Notes: a model not told the origin generated them from the sequence alone. A stretch of 35,766 bases of DNA from an uncultured Bacteroidota bacterium (GCA_903919925.1 CAIXKO010000037.1:1-35766); one strand, 5' to 3'. Positions 9,900 through 19,568 are shown, counted from the stretch's first letter. Program-made: numbers and translations.

Positions 9900-10236
9900 C
9901 TAGTGTTTGAGGTTCATAACCAGCGAAACACCTGTTTTGTCATCAAAAACAAATGGCCGGATGAATATGTCCGACTTTTTGGAGACTTTATTCAATCTGG
10001 GTATCAAATAGCCGATAGCAGAACCCACAGGAGCCCCATTCATGAGGTTTCCAAATACACAACGCTGATAATGCCGATATTGCTTCTGGTTTTTTCCCCA
10101 GCCAGAAGCACCATCCGTGAAGTAATCAAACTGTAAAGAATGTAATCGCTTGTTTTGGCTACTGACGGTGAATAGTTATAAGTTGCACTCCGGTCAAAGA
10201 AATTAACATTTTTCCGGTCGATTGGTTTATTGAATA
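9900..10236 (-). pseudogene. Internally deleted PAP2-superfamily phosphatase remnant
   Basis: Two pieces in different frames. The upstream piece (10236 to a TGA at 10040) reads NKPIDRKNVNFFDRSATYNY..SPSVAKTSDYILYSL and continues to TRSNIGIISVVYLETS. This resembles the N-terminal membrane part of Bacteroidota PAP2 phosphatases (FDR, SDY, YLET). The downstream piece (10043-9900) reads NGAPVGSAIGYLIPRLNK and ends VSLVMNLKH, like the extreme C-terminus after the third catalytic motif. The middle, with the KXXXXXXRP, PSGH and SRxxxxxHxxxD motifs, is missing. The start is also gone: the relic begins about ten bases from the stop codon of the next gene. Strong as a relic, moderate as to family. Confidence 0.6.
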
Positions 10237-10245
10237 TCTCCCGTA

Positions 10246-11703
10246 TTATTGTTTAATCAGCTTATTGACGAAAGTTGATTGATCAGTTTGAACATTGATA
10301 AAGTAAATTCCGGCAGGAAGAGTTGAAACTGAAAAATCGTTAGTGAAAAACTCTTCAATAAACTCTCCTTGTAAATTGTACAGTTTAATGCTTTTGATTT
10401 TTTTGCTGCTGTTGTTTACATGAACAATACCACTGGTTGGATTTGGATAAATGAGTATAGTATTTTCAAAATCAGATACTTCAGGAACGGATGAGATTGG
10501 CTGGGTGACTTTAATCAATTCGGGTATAAGGTTTAATAAATCACCTTGAACGAATTGCATATCCCAGCAATGATAATTATTATTAGGGGTATGACTAAAA
10601 TGACTGAGATCAGGTATAGGTATTTCCGGTAATAAAGGACTTAATTTTGGATTCGGTATGGCTCTTTGATCATTTGGAACAGCGTTGGTTTCAATCATTA
10701 AATAGGAGCACCCCTGTTTTGTATTATCAGTAAAAAAACGGGCATTGAACATACCATCAAATCCCCAGAATTCCGTACTATCCGGGGAAAGCGTAATGTA
10801 ACGGGTTATTGGCTTATTAGTGGAATAACCAAAATCATAATTGGATTCCTGGTGTATTCCGGGTTTATTTTTATCGTAGGTTTGATAGATTAAGCCTTTC
10901 TCCGCAAAATAATGGTTGTAAAAAAACGAGGAGGAATCAAGTGCTCCTCCTTGAGTTCCACTTCTCCATGCACGCCAGCTAATGATGCATCCACTTTCCA
11001 GCTCGGAGCCCAATGTTTTAATATGTTCCAAAATGCCACCTGTTCTGCTATCTTTTGCAGAGTAATAGGGTTCCCCACCAGAAATGGCAACCACTAATTG
11101 AGAGGTAAGGACAGGGTTATTATCAAATCTGTTTCTTAATAAAAACATCATGAGATCTGATCCTTGTGAGTGTCCCATCAATATGATTTTATTACCCTTA
11201 TTGTAATGTTCGAGGTAATGATCAAAGGCGGCTTCAACATCCTTGTAAGCAACTTCCAAATAATTTTCCTGTTGCAACAATTCAGCATCTGTTTTGGGTG
11301 AATAGGTAAAAACGCCAATTGTTGCTTGTTTGTAATACGGAACAAAAACTCTGCCTAACTGAGCATAGATACCCACCTGCTCTCGATACACGAATTTTGC
11401 CGTAATCGTATCAATCTGAGGTATATCAATGTTGCGGGAGGTGGGATTCATGCTGATTGTAGGGTACACATAAAATATATCAACTCCGGTATCTGTGGTT
11501 GGAGAAGTATAGGCTATTACCGTATCCGCAGAAAGGTTTGGCAACTTAACTGTCAAAGTCAGCGATTGCTGGCGGGCAATATCTGTTGATTTCAAAATAG
11601 GATGGCACATCCAATTCTGCGGAAGATCATAATTGGTTGTTTGTGCAACTGCCGAAGCAGATATTGCAAAAATCAATGATAAAAGAAACGCTGTTTTTGT
11701 CAT
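10246..11703 (-). CDS. Secreted DUF3089 alpha/beta hydrolase with T9SS sorting domain
   Basis: 485 residues. A signal peptide (about 1-20, ending SAVAQ) leads to a DUF3089 alpha/beta hydrolase domain: VDIFYVYPTIS at about 74-84, the nucleophile elbow ILMGHSQGSDL with Ser179, and a conserved YHCWDMQF near 377-384 that aligns with the YHxxDxxFYYYN endings of the three lipoprotein paralogues, where His may be the catalytic base. Residues about 413-485 are a type A T9SS domain (IYPNPTSG, then LPAGIYFINVQT and KLIKQ). The substrate is unknown; DUF3089 members are predicted esterase/lipase-like enzymes. It follows the large T9SS protein gene by 92 bases and closes the first cassette. Unlike its paralogues it is T9SS-sorted instead of lipid-anchored. 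Confidence 0.85.
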   Translation of the reverse strand: MTKTAFLLSLIFAISASAVAQTTNYDLPQNWMCHPILKSTDIARQQSLTLTVKLPNLSADTVIAYTSPTTDTGVDIFYVYPTISMNPTSRNIDIPQIDTITAKFVYREQVGIYAQLGRVFVPYYKQATIGVFTYSPKTDAELLQQENYLEVAYKDVEAAFDHYLEHYNKGNKIILMGHSQGSDLMMFLLRNRFDNNPVLTSQLVVAISGGEPYYSAKDSRTGGILEHIKTLGSELESGCIISWRAWRSGTQGGALDSSSFFYNHYFAEKGLIYQTYDKNKPGIHQESNYDFGYSTNKPITRYITLSPDSTEFWGFDGMFNARFFTDNTKQGCSYLMIETNAVPNDQRAIPNPKLSPLLPEIPIPDLSHFSHTPNNNYHCWDMQFVQGDLLNLIPELIKVTQPISSVPEVSDFENTILIYPNPTSGIVHVNNSSKKIKSIKLYNLQGEFIEEFFTNDFSVSTLPAGIYFINVQTDQSTFVNKLIKQ

Positions 11704-11795
11704 GATGGTTGTTTTAATTTTTCTGCTAAGATGGCTTGTTTGTCTGGCCCCGCTTTTTAGTAATTGTCGGACTCTTTTTTATTAATCCCTGAGAG

Positions 11796-14249
11796 TTACT
11801 TTAGCAGTATCATTTTTTTTATGTCCCTGAAGGTGCTTCCATCGAGGCTGTAATAATACAATCCGGGAGAAAAACCCGAAGCATCCCATCTTACCTCATA
11901 ATTGCCAGGCTCCTGCCTTTGGTTGATCAGTGTTGCAACCGTTTTGCCGCTCAGGTCGTAAACCACCAGTTTAACCTGGCTCGATTCTTCTGCTCCGGTG
12001 GGTGCATTTTTTTCGGTCCCCACTTCATATTTGATTGTAGTTCCGAACTGGAAAGGGTTAGGATAATTCTGCGCCAGTGAGAAGGAAGAGCCCTGTACGC
12101 TGCCACGGTTCAGTCCGGTCAATTGGTTAGAGGCACCAGATGATAAATCCACCCGGGGCTTTCCAACTGAGGTCCCATTTTTATATTCGATACGACTAAC
12201 CTCATAGGTCAGGCACCATGTATTTTGATCAGGATCAGTACCCTCCTTTAACCACCAGTTTGTTTCGTAATCTGTTGGGCATATCCAATAAAAGTCATAA
12301 TCAAGAGCAGCGACATCAGTTGGATCCACTGGATCATTTAAGGCAGTTAAACAGGATATTTCATCACCGAAAGTGGTGGTGGAGGTCGTTTCATATTCAA
12401 AACTTCCTTCAACCTCAATACCTACTACGTGCAAGAAGCTTTTCTCCAGCTTAATGGATGCCTTATGCGAACTGGTTGTATAGTCATCCGTGTCAACTTT
12501 GATGTTATTATCTTGTTCCAGACCTGGCAGCCAGCTTGCTGATCCAACATATTTTGAAAAGCTTTTATAATTTGAGAAAGGTATACCGCGGTTCATATAG
12601 GTTCTGGGATCGCCGAAAACAAGACCCTGTTTTAGTTCCTTGACTGATTCATTTCTTTTTTCAATCCTCGATATGAAAAAATAATAAGTTGGATAAAGAA
12701 GCGTGTCTTTGGTATCGTAGACAGCGTACTTTTCCCAGTTAATAACAGGATAATTACCTATATACAATCCGTACATCTCAGATGCATTTGCAAACATTTT
12801 TAATGACTGTTCCATACTAAACGTTGTCTTATGACCAAACTTCTGGCCAAAAGTATATGCTACTTCCGCTTTAAAACCAGCGAAATGACCGGAGATTTTT
12901 GCGCCGACGTCATAACTGATTTTAGTTTCATGGGTTTCTGACTCGAAGTGGTTATACCGCACGGCAGAGATATGAAGAAGGTCAGCGGTGACATACTTGT
13001 CGTTCGGGTAGTTAGCGGATGCAGGATTGAGGTAGTATGGCGGAGGACCCTCTATATATCCAATATAATGGATGTTTTCAGCATCTGAAAGCCTTTGTTC
13101 CACCCCATGACCTCTACGTTTCCAGTGGTCAGTCTCAGCCCATGCACAGTTCAGCGGATTGTTCCAATCATCATAGCCCCTGTAAACCACACACATAAAC
13201 TGCCTGATTGATGAGTCAGCGGGCTGATATACCGGAAAATTGGCAACGGTGAGTGTCACCGGCTTCGAAGCCCACAGGTAATTCTGCTTCACCAGGTTCC
13301 TTTCCTGAAGAGTCCATTTATCATCTCCGTCGATCAATTGATAGCGAAGAATCCTATGGCGGCAATATCCGTTGTCCTGGTGTTGCATTTTCATGAAAGC
13401 CTGGGTGCAGAAACCCTTACTTTCTTTATCACCTTCAATGGAACCCTCAGAAAGCGCCACTGAAGTATAATCCGAGTAGTCATCGATCACGATATTGCGG
13501 ATTTTCATAGGTTGTCCTGTTGTATCAATATTATACTCTGCAAAACGAACATTGTGAGCGTCGGTCACATAAGCAAACTGCAGTTTTGATTTTATTTTCG
13601 AGTCAGTTATATCGAAGTAAGTTTTTGAAATGGCTGAGATACTGTTATAATAGCCAACTGTGGCACCGGTTTCCATCTTTTTCCAGCTTTTTGAATCTGT
13701 TGGTTTAGTGGTCCAATAGATGGCTACGTCCTGTGTTTCCCCATCTCGGGCCAGGAGGTAAAGTTTATCGTAAATCACACAAGCCGACATGAAATTTCCC
13801 CTGCAACCACTCGGACCATCTTTTACTTTGGTCCAATTATCATCCTCGAGGTCAAAAGTAGAATAGCCAACTGTACCATCCTTTTTGTAGACGAATAAGT
13901 AAAGGGTTTCATTGAACACTACCGGAGCCGGTTGCCAGGAGGTCTGATGGAGATCCTTCAGGTGACTGTTTGTGCTTTTTTGACTGCAATCCCAATAAAC
14001 TTCCGTCGTTTTTTTCGAGGTATTGTCCAAAATCCTGACAGTAACTTCTTCGCCATGGTTGTAACTAACAAAATTCCAAAGCTTACCATTGAAGGCAACT
14101 GTTGCCATTTCATCCGCTTTATCACCTACATGCCCTTCCAGATCCTTCTGGCCTTTAAAAATGCCCTTGGTGTCGTTCCAGTCACAAAATACGCGTAATG
14201 GCAAAAAACTCAAGCAAGCTATCAGTAGAAGATGTTGTATTGTTTTCAT
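11796..14249 (-). CDS. Large T9SS-secreted protein: propeller-like N-half with aerolysin-stem-like segments
   Basis: 817 residues, not a family I can name. A signal peptide (about 1-22) is followed by repeats of the form NGKLWNFVSY, NETLYLFVYKKDGTVGYS, YDKLYLLARDG and SKLQFAYVT over about residues 45-400, which suggests a beta-propeller or lectin-like fold. Two Ser/Thr- and Gly-rich alternating stretches follow: about 437-487 (TKISYDVGAKISGHFAGFKA, then YTFGQKFG) and about 588-633 (SSHKASIKL to YETTSTTTFGD). These resemble the paired beta-stem segments of aerolysin-like pore formers, an inference from pattern only. The C-terminal about 95 residues are a T9SS domain (NYPNPFQFGTTIKYEV and GLYYYSLDG). 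It starts 17 bases after the barrel gene; a paralogue lies at 19584-22055. Confidence 0.7.
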   Translation of the reverse strand: MKTIQHLLLIACLSFLPLRVFCDWNDTKGIFKGQKDLEGHVGDKADEMATVAFNGKLWNFVSYNHGEEVTVRILDNTSKKTTEVYWDCSQKSTNSHLKDLHQTSWQPAPVVFNETLYLFVYKKDGTVGYSTFDLEDDNWTKVKDGPSGCRGNFMSACVIYDKLYLLARDGETQDVAIYWTTKPTDSKSWKKMETGATVGYYNSISAISKTYFDITDSKIKSKLQFAYVTDAHNVRFAEYNIDTTGQPMKIRNIVIDDYSDYTSVALSEGSIEGDKESKGFCTQAFMKMQHQDNGYCRHRILRYQLIDGDDKWTLQERNLVKQNYLWASKPVTLTVANFPVYQPADSSIRQFMCVVYRGYDDWNNPLNCAWAETDHWKRRGHGVEQRLSDAENIHYIGYIEGPPPYYLNPASANYPNDKYVTADLLHISAVRYNHFESETHETKISYDVGAKISGHFAGFKAEVAYTFGQKFGHKTTFSMEQSLKMFANASEMYGLYIGNYPVINWEKYAVYDTKDTLLYPTYYFFISRIEKRNESVKELKQGLVFGDPRTYMNRGIPFSNYKSFSKYVGSASWLPGLEQDNNIKVDTDDYTTSSHKASIKLEKSFLHVVGIEVEGSFEYETTSTTTFGDEISCLTALNDPVDPTDVAALDYDFYWICPTDYETNWWLKEGTDPDQNTWCLTYEVSRIEYKNGTSVGKPRVDLSSGASNQLTGLNRGSVQGSSFSLAQNYPNPFQFGTTIKYEVGTEKNAPTGAEESSQVKLVVYDLSGKTVATLINQRQEPGNYEVRWDASGFSPGLYYYSLDGSTFRDIKKMILLK

Positions 14250-14266
14250 TTTTTACTCCTTTAAAA

Positions 14267-15133
14267 TCAGATTATTACACGGATTCCATAGGTTGCCCTA
14301 ACCGGGTTTGGGAATGCAGCCCGGAGATACACGGAAAGATTCTTATTGAAGAAATACTCCATTCCGGCAAAGGCATAGATTGCTCCGCCCCTGACCTGGC
14401 TGTCAAATTCGGTAACATTGTTATAGGGTTGGCCATGACCGTCTTCGGTCAAAATCTGCTCTTTGGTGACAGGATGTATAAACAGCTGTGAAAATCCTGC
14501 CCCTGCATAAGGAACAAATTTCCCCAGCCGGTATGACAGTGCAACATTCATTTCATAATACATGGATTGTAACTGGGTCGATAGGACGGATTCACCGGAA
14601 AGGTTATCCACCATTACGGAACGGGTTTTACAGTAATTGTATGACAGCAGGGCCATTGCGCCCAAACGTTCAGTGATTTTCTTCTGGTAATCCACGGCCA
14701 GGCCCAATGTCAGGGCCGGGTAATCGGTAGTGATTTGTTGGCTTCCTTCTTTGGAAATCCAGCTTTCAAAATAGAAATGGTTAACACCGGCGTAAGCACT
14801 GACACCGAGTCCCCCGGCAATCTGGTACCCAATTTTCACCCCGCTCATGCTGCTGGTGTATGCAGTTCCAAAATTATCATTGTACTCCTGGATCTGATCT
14901 GCGGGATATTTGTAGGAAGATTCTCCCTGCCAAAGGAAATAATTGTTGGTGTGCGCGGTCAGCCTGAGGTCCTGGAACCGTGTAAACTGGTAGAACGGAG
15001 TAATGAAAAAGGCTCCCTTTGGTTTCTCTGTTTCCCCCGATGAAGTTCCTGGAAGCGTAAATGTGGATCCGCAAACAAGGTTAGAAATACTTATGGCACC
15101 GTACACAGCGATACCCACCAACATCCGTTTCAT
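14267..15133 (-). CDS. Outer-membrane beta-barrel protein of the duplicated cassette
   Basis: 288 residues from the ATG at 15133. An earlier in-frame ATG at 15184 would add 17 residues, but the decayed copy at 22074-22415 begins MKRVSIFIILI, which aligns with MKRMLVGIAVYG here and makes the later start better. After a signal peptide ending near LVCGS comes GAFFITPFYQFTRFQDLRL. Alternating amphipathic strands with aromatic ends follow (KIGYQIAGGLGVSAYAGVNH, MNVALSYRLGKFVPYAGAGF, YAFAGMEYFF), and the end is YLRAAFPNPVRATYGIRVII. This is an outer-membrane barrel of the porin-family or OmpA-like size class; the exact family is not recognised. It heads the cassette and is only 17 bases from the T9SS protein, so the two are probably co-transcribed and may interact at the outer membrane. 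Confidence 0.7.
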   Translation of the reverse strand: MKRMLVGIAVYGAISISNLVCGSTFTLPGTSSGETEKPKGAFFITPFYQFTRFQDLRLTAHTNNYFLWQGESSYKYPADQIQEYNDNFGTAYTSSMSGVKIGYQIAGGLGVSAYAGVNHFYFESWISKEGSQQITTDYPALTLGLAVDYQKKITERLGAMALLSYNYCKTRSVMVDNLSGESVLSTQLQSMYYEMNVALSYRLGKFVPYAGAGFSQLFIHPVTKEQILTEDGHGQPYNNVTEFDSQVRGGAIYAFAGMEYFFNKNLSVYLRAAFPNPVRATYGIRVII

Positions 15134-15588
15134 GAACGGATGAATTTTTAGGTTCTGAACAATTTTAAAGGCTTCAAGATTCATAATTAAGGGTTTAGTT
15201 TACCTGTGGACCAAAATAAACGCATTCGTCATTATAACTAATTGGATTATAGGGGGCAATAGGAAAGAAGTTTAAGCAAGTTAAATTTGATGTGCAGGTG
15301 GTTTAGCTCCCTATAAAGTGGTCAGTTGTCATTTCGCCGCTAAAAGTAAAAAAAGTTTTCAGAGTATTCTATCAACAAAAATTCGCTGTTTGAGCAAACA
15401 TTCATTTACAACCTCCGTTGCGGATGAAGGTGGTTGGGAAAGACTGTGACACTGTTCGCAAAGAAGGGATCTCTATCGGGAAAGAAAACTTGCTTTGCCT
15501 GGAGAATTCTATCTGTTAAATTCTGCAACCTGAAACCTGGTTGGAGGTGCAGAAATTAAGTCACCTTTTATTATGAAGATCTCAAATT
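15134..15588. other. Intergenic stretch upstream of the barrel gene
   Basis: About 450 bases between the barrel gene start and the nucleotidase stop. No gene-like frame on either strand. It probably holds the promoter for the leftward barrel/T9SS protein/hydrolase unit, but no clear TAnnTTTG element was found in the right orientation. A small inverted repeat, gtttgagcaaac, lies near 15390. No convincing terminator for the nucleotidase gene was seen. Confidence 0.5.
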
Positions 15589-17478
15589 TTACTGTTTGAT
15601 AATCTTTCTAACAGATATCCCTTTAGTGGTAACAATATTTACTAAATAGATACCCTTCTTTAATCCAGAAATACTTCTTGCAACCGATATATTATCAGTC
15701 GAATATCGTTTCAATAATTTCCCCGATAAATCATAAATATAAACACTTTTAATTTTACTTTCCGGACTGGAAATGGAGATATTTTTTTTCGCCGGATTGA
15801 GATAAACGGATACTTTAAATTGGTTAGCGTTATATTCTTCAATGGAATTATTGTTAACAAAAAGAATACGGCCTTCCCCATCCGGATTACCGTAAATACC
15901 TTTGGCAGAGATTACCCCATGCAACCCCCAGGTATGGGTTGAATCGGTTACATAGGTGATCAGGGCTTCGTCCAAACTGGAGTAATTACCAATTTTGCTT
16001 GCCGACGCATCGGAAAACATGGTAAAACCATCACCGCCAACCGCCATAAAATCATTAGTGGCTACCGTATAAGTGCTATCGGGATTTAGAGGTACCCCAT
16101 TAACTAATACATTATGAACCCGATCGGGCGTTTTTTTATCTGTAAAAACAACAAACTGCAAACCGGATACCTGTGGAAACCCTCCGCAAACCTCTGGTGC
16201 CAAACGGGCACTATACTCCAGCGCTTCCAGTATTTTACTGCCAGGCATCTTTAATTTAATCACATCATTCCCAAACGGGAAAACTTCATTCAGATTTCCT
16301 GCGGTAATATTCCCGATCCGAAGGCTGGTCCGTATCCCACCGCCATTGGTTATGGCTATTTGAGCATCTGAAACATACCTTAAGGCATCAGCAGCAAAAT
16401 CGCCTAAATTAGTTTCACCGGTTCGCGCGCCATGATGATACAAAGTAGTATCCACTGCCTTTTTTTCACCATTCAAAAAAACCTCCGTGTAAGCCACCTT
16501 CTTATTCAAAACCGGCGCTAATTCTGCATTCATGGCCTTTATCATGTTATATATTTCCAGATTAGCGGTCATCACCGGCTTACCTTGCGCATCCTTGTCA
16601 CCCGTATTGATTTTACCAGGTACCGCTGAAATAAAATCTTCTTTGATCCGGGAATCTTCAACCACAATTTTACCGATAAACTGTGAATAGCTGCCGGTTT
16701 GAACCAGATGCACGTTTCGTTTTGACCTGTCCTGAATAAGGGTATCCATTTTGGTATGCGAATGCCCGTCAATTAAAATATCAATACCGCTTGTAGCTGG
16801 AATAATGTCAATTGAACGATTGGGAATACTTTCATTATCAACACCCAAATGACCAAGAACTACCACGTAATTTGCTCCCGCGGCTTTAACGGCAGTTATT
16901 TGATTTTGAAGAAATGCGGCCAGGTCACCCGGGCCTTCATCAAAGGTATAGCCGGTTGTATTGGTTGGTTTTGATGAAGTGAGTGTTTCAGGAGTAGATA
17001 CCCCGATTACCCCCACTTTTGTTGAGCCGAAAGTAAAGACGTGATAAAAGCCGGCGCCAATGGAAGTGTTGGTTCCTACTAATCTGGCATTGGTCAGCGG
17101 CAAAAATTTCATACTCTTTTTTAATTCCAAAACTCTTGATGTGCCATAATCAAATTCATGATTCCCTAGTGTAACTGCATCATATCCAACAGTATTCATA
17201 AGGCGAACCATGCTGGACCCCTTGGTAAAATTACCCAAAGCCAATCCTTGTATAAAATCCCCTGCATCCAGAACCAGCACATTCTCACCGGCTGATACCA
17301 GCGAATCGTGAACCGCCTTGATTGCCGCGTAACCCAGATTATTGGCATCAACCCTGCAATGTACATCGTTGGTATGTAAAATGGTTAATTTGAAACCGGG
17401 AGCCTGAGAAAATAGACAATTGAAACTGAAAATGCCAGCTAATAAAAACAACCAGATTTGCACACTTAATTTTCGCAT
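15589..17478 (-). CDS. Secreted 5'-nucleotidase/metallophosphatase with T9SS sorting domain
   Basis: 629 residues. A signal peptide (about 1-24) precedes the calcineurin-like phosphatase domain (about 30-270) with all metal-binding motifs: ILHTNDVHCR, VLDAGDFIQG, TLGNHEFDYG, VVLGHLGVD and LIDGHSHTKMD. The 5'-nucleotidase C-terminal domain spans about 330-520 (ITNGGGIRTSL, then FPFGNDVIKLKMPG, then TNDFMAVGGDGFTMF). A type A T9SS domain ends the protein (about 555-629, ending VRKIIKQ). The family (UshA/YfkN-like) removes phosphate from extracellular nucleotides. It lies 55 bases downstream of a DUF3089 hydrolase gene and may be the last gene of that transcript. The combined features point to nucleotide or phosphate scavenging at the cell surface. 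Confidence 0.93.
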   Translation of the reverse strand: MRKLSVQIWLFLLAGIFSFNCLFSQAPGFKLTILHTNDVHCRVDANNLGYAAIKAVHDSLVSAGENVLVLDAGDFIQGLALGNFTKGSSMVRLMNTVGYDAVTLGNHEFDYGTSRVLELKKSMKFLPLTNARLVGTNTSIGAGFYHVFTFGSTKVGVIGVSTPETLTSSKPTNTTGYTFDEGPGDLAAFLQNQITAVKAAGANYVVVLGHLGVDNESIPNRSIDIIPATSGIDILIDGHSHTKMDTLIQDRSKRNVHLVQTGSYSQFIGKIVVEDSRIKEDFISAVPGKINTGDKDAQGKPVMTANLEIYNMIKAMNAELAPVLNKKVAYTEVFLNGEKKAVDTTLYHHGARTGETNLGDFAADALRYVSDAQIAITNGGGIRTSLRIGNITAGNLNEVFPFGNDVIKLKMPGSKILEALEYSARLAPEVCGGFPQVSGLQFVVFTDKKTPDRVHNVLVNGVPLNPDSTYTVATNDFMAVGGDGFTMFSDASASKIGNYSSLDEALITYVTDSTHTWGLHGVISAKGIYGNPDGEGRILFVNNNSIEEYNANQFKVSVYLNPAKKNISISSPESKIKSVYIYDLSGKLLKRYSTDNISVARSISGLKKGIYLVNIVTTKGISVRKIIKQ

Positions 17479-17533
17479 GGTAAGAAGTTTTTATCAGTTA
17501 TCGAGAATTATTTATGTCAGTAAAAGTAAAGAA

Positions 17534-18547
17534 TTATTTCCCCAAAAAGGATTTTGCTCTGTTTTCGGCATTTTCCCGGAGGTTGTAATAATAAAAACTA
17601 ATATCATAACCGTGATATACCCCAATACCCATTGGACTGCCCTGGGGAGTGAGTAGATTTTCGTCAGCTGTACTGCAGATAAGTACACCCTGCTTCTTAT
17701 CTATTTTAGCATCGGCATATTGGGGCACTTTTTTAAATTCCTGGGTTACCGGATCAGGCATGAATGACCCCAAACCTTCTGCAACAGTTGCCACTGCCTC
17801 ATCGCGGGTCCAGCTGATCGGATTGATAACCAGTCCCACATTATTTGCGACGACCAGATTATTCCCCGGAAGTACATTGGGTGACTGGGTGTTGTAAGAA
17901 ATGATAATTCCCGTATCGTTGGGCCCTTCAGCATATTTCAAATGCGGATTATCGGACATAAATTGGGCGGTAACGGGATAACCGAGTACGTAAGCCGCCA
18001 CCATTCTTTTATAAACCTCAGGATTATCGCGCATGTATTCCGAAAGGAGGACGAGAATAACGTTGGCTCCCTGGGAATGGCCGGCAAGGATGAACGGACG
18101 TCCATTATTGAAGTGCTCGATGTAGTATTTAAAAGCATCTGTCACATCTTGAGAGGGTGTGCCTTTTATAACATTCCAGCGATCAGCCTCCGGCAGGCTG
18201 AGTGTGTATTGAGCATCTGCCTGACGGTAATAGGGCGCATATATGTTGCCTGCAGTTTCAAAAGCTGTGGCCTGGCGCGCGTAAGCAACCACCGATCTAA
18301 GCAGCATGATGGGGTTATCAATTGCACAAATATTAGATTCGGCCGGATCTACTTTGTACCAAACGGTTGGGTAAACGTAAAAAACGTCAACTGGTTTCAC
18401 CGGTGCCGGTATGGACAGCCAGTGGGAAGATTGCGAATAATCGATGGAACTGCCCGGCTCATCTTTGTTGCAACCGGTGACTGCAACCATCAGGTAGGTC
18501 AGCGCTAAAAGCGGCCACATGTTTTGGAACGATAGGTGTGTTTTCAT
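17534..18547 (-). CDS. DUF3089 alpha/beta hydrolase, lipoprotein (copy 1)
   Basis: 337 residues. A lipoprotein signal ends in the lipobox VTGC (Cys26), and the mature start CNKDE matches the acidic-basic pattern of Bacteroidota surface lipoprotein export signals, so a cell-surface position is likely. The hydrolase core has VDVFYVYPTVWYK at about 53-65, ICAIDN, APYYRQAD and the nucleophile motif ILAGHSQGANV with Ser158. The end is YHGYDISFYYYNLRENAENR. Predicted esterase-type fold, substrate unknown. It sits between the next hydrolase (25 bases upstream) and the nucleotidase. At the DNA level it is almost identical in long stretches to the copy at 24011-25033, for example 18363-18410 against 24840-24887. 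Confidence 0.88.
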   Translation of the reverse strand: MKTHLSFQNMWPLLALTYLMVAVTGCNKDEPGSSIDYSQSSHWLSIPAPVKPVDVFYVYPTVWYKVDPAESNICAIDNPIMLLRSVVAYARQATAFETAGNIYAPYYRQADAQYTLSLPEADRWNVIKGTPSQDVTDAFKYYIEHFNNGRPFILAGHSQGANVILVLLSEYMRDNPEVYKRMVAAYVLGYPVTAQFMSDNPHLKYAEGPNDTGIIISYNTQSPNVLPGNNLVVANNVGLVINPISWTRDEAVATVAEGLGSFMPDPVTQEFKKVPQYADAKIDKKQGVLICSTADENLLTPQGSPMGIGVYHGYDISFYYYNLRENAENRAKSFLGK

Positions 18548-18572
18548 AAAGGATTAATGTATAGAGGAGTTT

Positions 18573-19568
18573 TTAATATTTTTTCAGATAGATATTTGCC
18601 CTGTTTTCAGCGTTGGCCCTTATATTGTAATAGTAGAACGCGTAATCATAAATGTGATACACCCCCAGACCCATGACATTGCCATCAGAAGTCAGTGAGT
18701 GTTCATCTGCTGTGGTGCAAATCAGCATACCCTGAGTTTTATCGATGCGTGCATCGGCATATTGAGGACCACGTGTAAATTTCCCGCTTACCGGATCGGG
18801 CAAATAGGAACCCAGGCCTTCAGCAGTTGTAGCCACTGTCTCATCGCGGGTCCAGCTGATCGGGTTGATTACGAATCCTACGATGTTGCCAACAACCGGG
18901 TTGTGCCCGGGAAGAACATTGGGCGATTGCGTGTTGAAGGAAATGATTACGCCGGTATCGTCGGGTCCTTCTGCAAATTTCAAGTGTCCGTTGTCGGCCA
19001 TAAACTGAGCGGGAACCGGATACCCGATCATATATGCCGCGATCATCCTTTTATATACTTCCGGATTTACAGCCATATATTCCGACAAAAGAACCTGCAT
19101 TACATTGGATCCCTGGGAATGACCTGCAAGGATGAACGGGCGTCCGTTGTTATAATGTTCAAGGTAATATTTGAAAGCATCGATAACATCATGAGCGGGT
19201 ATTTCGGAAACAATCTTCCATCGCTCGGCCTCAGACAGGGTAAGCATATAAGGGGAGTCGGCCTGACGGTAAAAGGGAGCAAAAACATTACCTGCTGTTT
19301 CGAAAGCCGTAGCCTGGCATGAGTAGGCTATCAGTGACCCTGAAAGCATGGTTTGGTTGTCAATCGCACAGATGTTTGATTCGGCAGGATCTGTCTTGTG
19401 CCATACGGTGGGGTAAATATAAAAAACATCAACCGGTTTTATGGGCGCAGGCAGTGAAAGCCAGCGGCTGGATAGCGAGTAGTCGATGGCGCCGGTTGGC
19501 TGATCTTTGCTGCACCCTGTTGCTGAACAACACAGCAACAGTACGAGTAAGGCATTGGAAGTCTTCAT
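18573..19568 (-). CDS. DUF3089 alpha/beta hydrolase, lipoprotein (copy 2)
   Basis: 331 residues. The lipobox is ATGC (Cys19) and the mature end CSKDQ. The same core motifs are present: VDVFYIYPTVWHK, ICAIDN, APFYRQAD, ILAGHSQGSNV with Ser151, and YHIYDYAFYYYNIRANAENR at the end. It starts 15 bases after the second large T9SS protein and is followed 25 bases later by copy 1, so a single transcript is likely. It is more diverged from copies 1 and 3 than these are from each other, implying an older duplication. No catalytic motif is lost. Confidence 0.88.
   Translation of the reverse strand: MKTSNALLVLLLCCSATGCSKDQPTGAIDYSLSSRWLSLPAPIKPVDVFYIYPTVWHKTDPAESNICAIDNQTMLSGSLIAYSCQATAFETAGNVFAPFYRQADSPYMLTLSEAERWKIVSEIPAHDVIDAFKYYLEHYNNGRPFILAGHSQGSNVMQVLLSEYMAVNPEVYKRMIAAYMIGYPVPAQFMADNGHLKFAEGPDDTGVIISFNTQSPNVLPGHNPVVGNIVGFVINPISWTRDETVATTAEGLGSYLPDPVSGKFTRGPQYADARIDKTQGMLICTTADEHSLTSDGNVMGLGVYHIYDYAFYYYNIRANAENRANIYLKKY

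Noticed and set aside
9903-10136. 77-codon plus-strand open frame
   Set aside because: It is antisense to the PAP2 relic, whose minus-strand translation matches a known family better; the plus-strand product shows no recognisable feature.
15387-15400. Short inverted repeat gtttgagcaaac
   Set aside because: Arms of only five bases with no nearby promoter or T-tract; expected by chance in this base composition.
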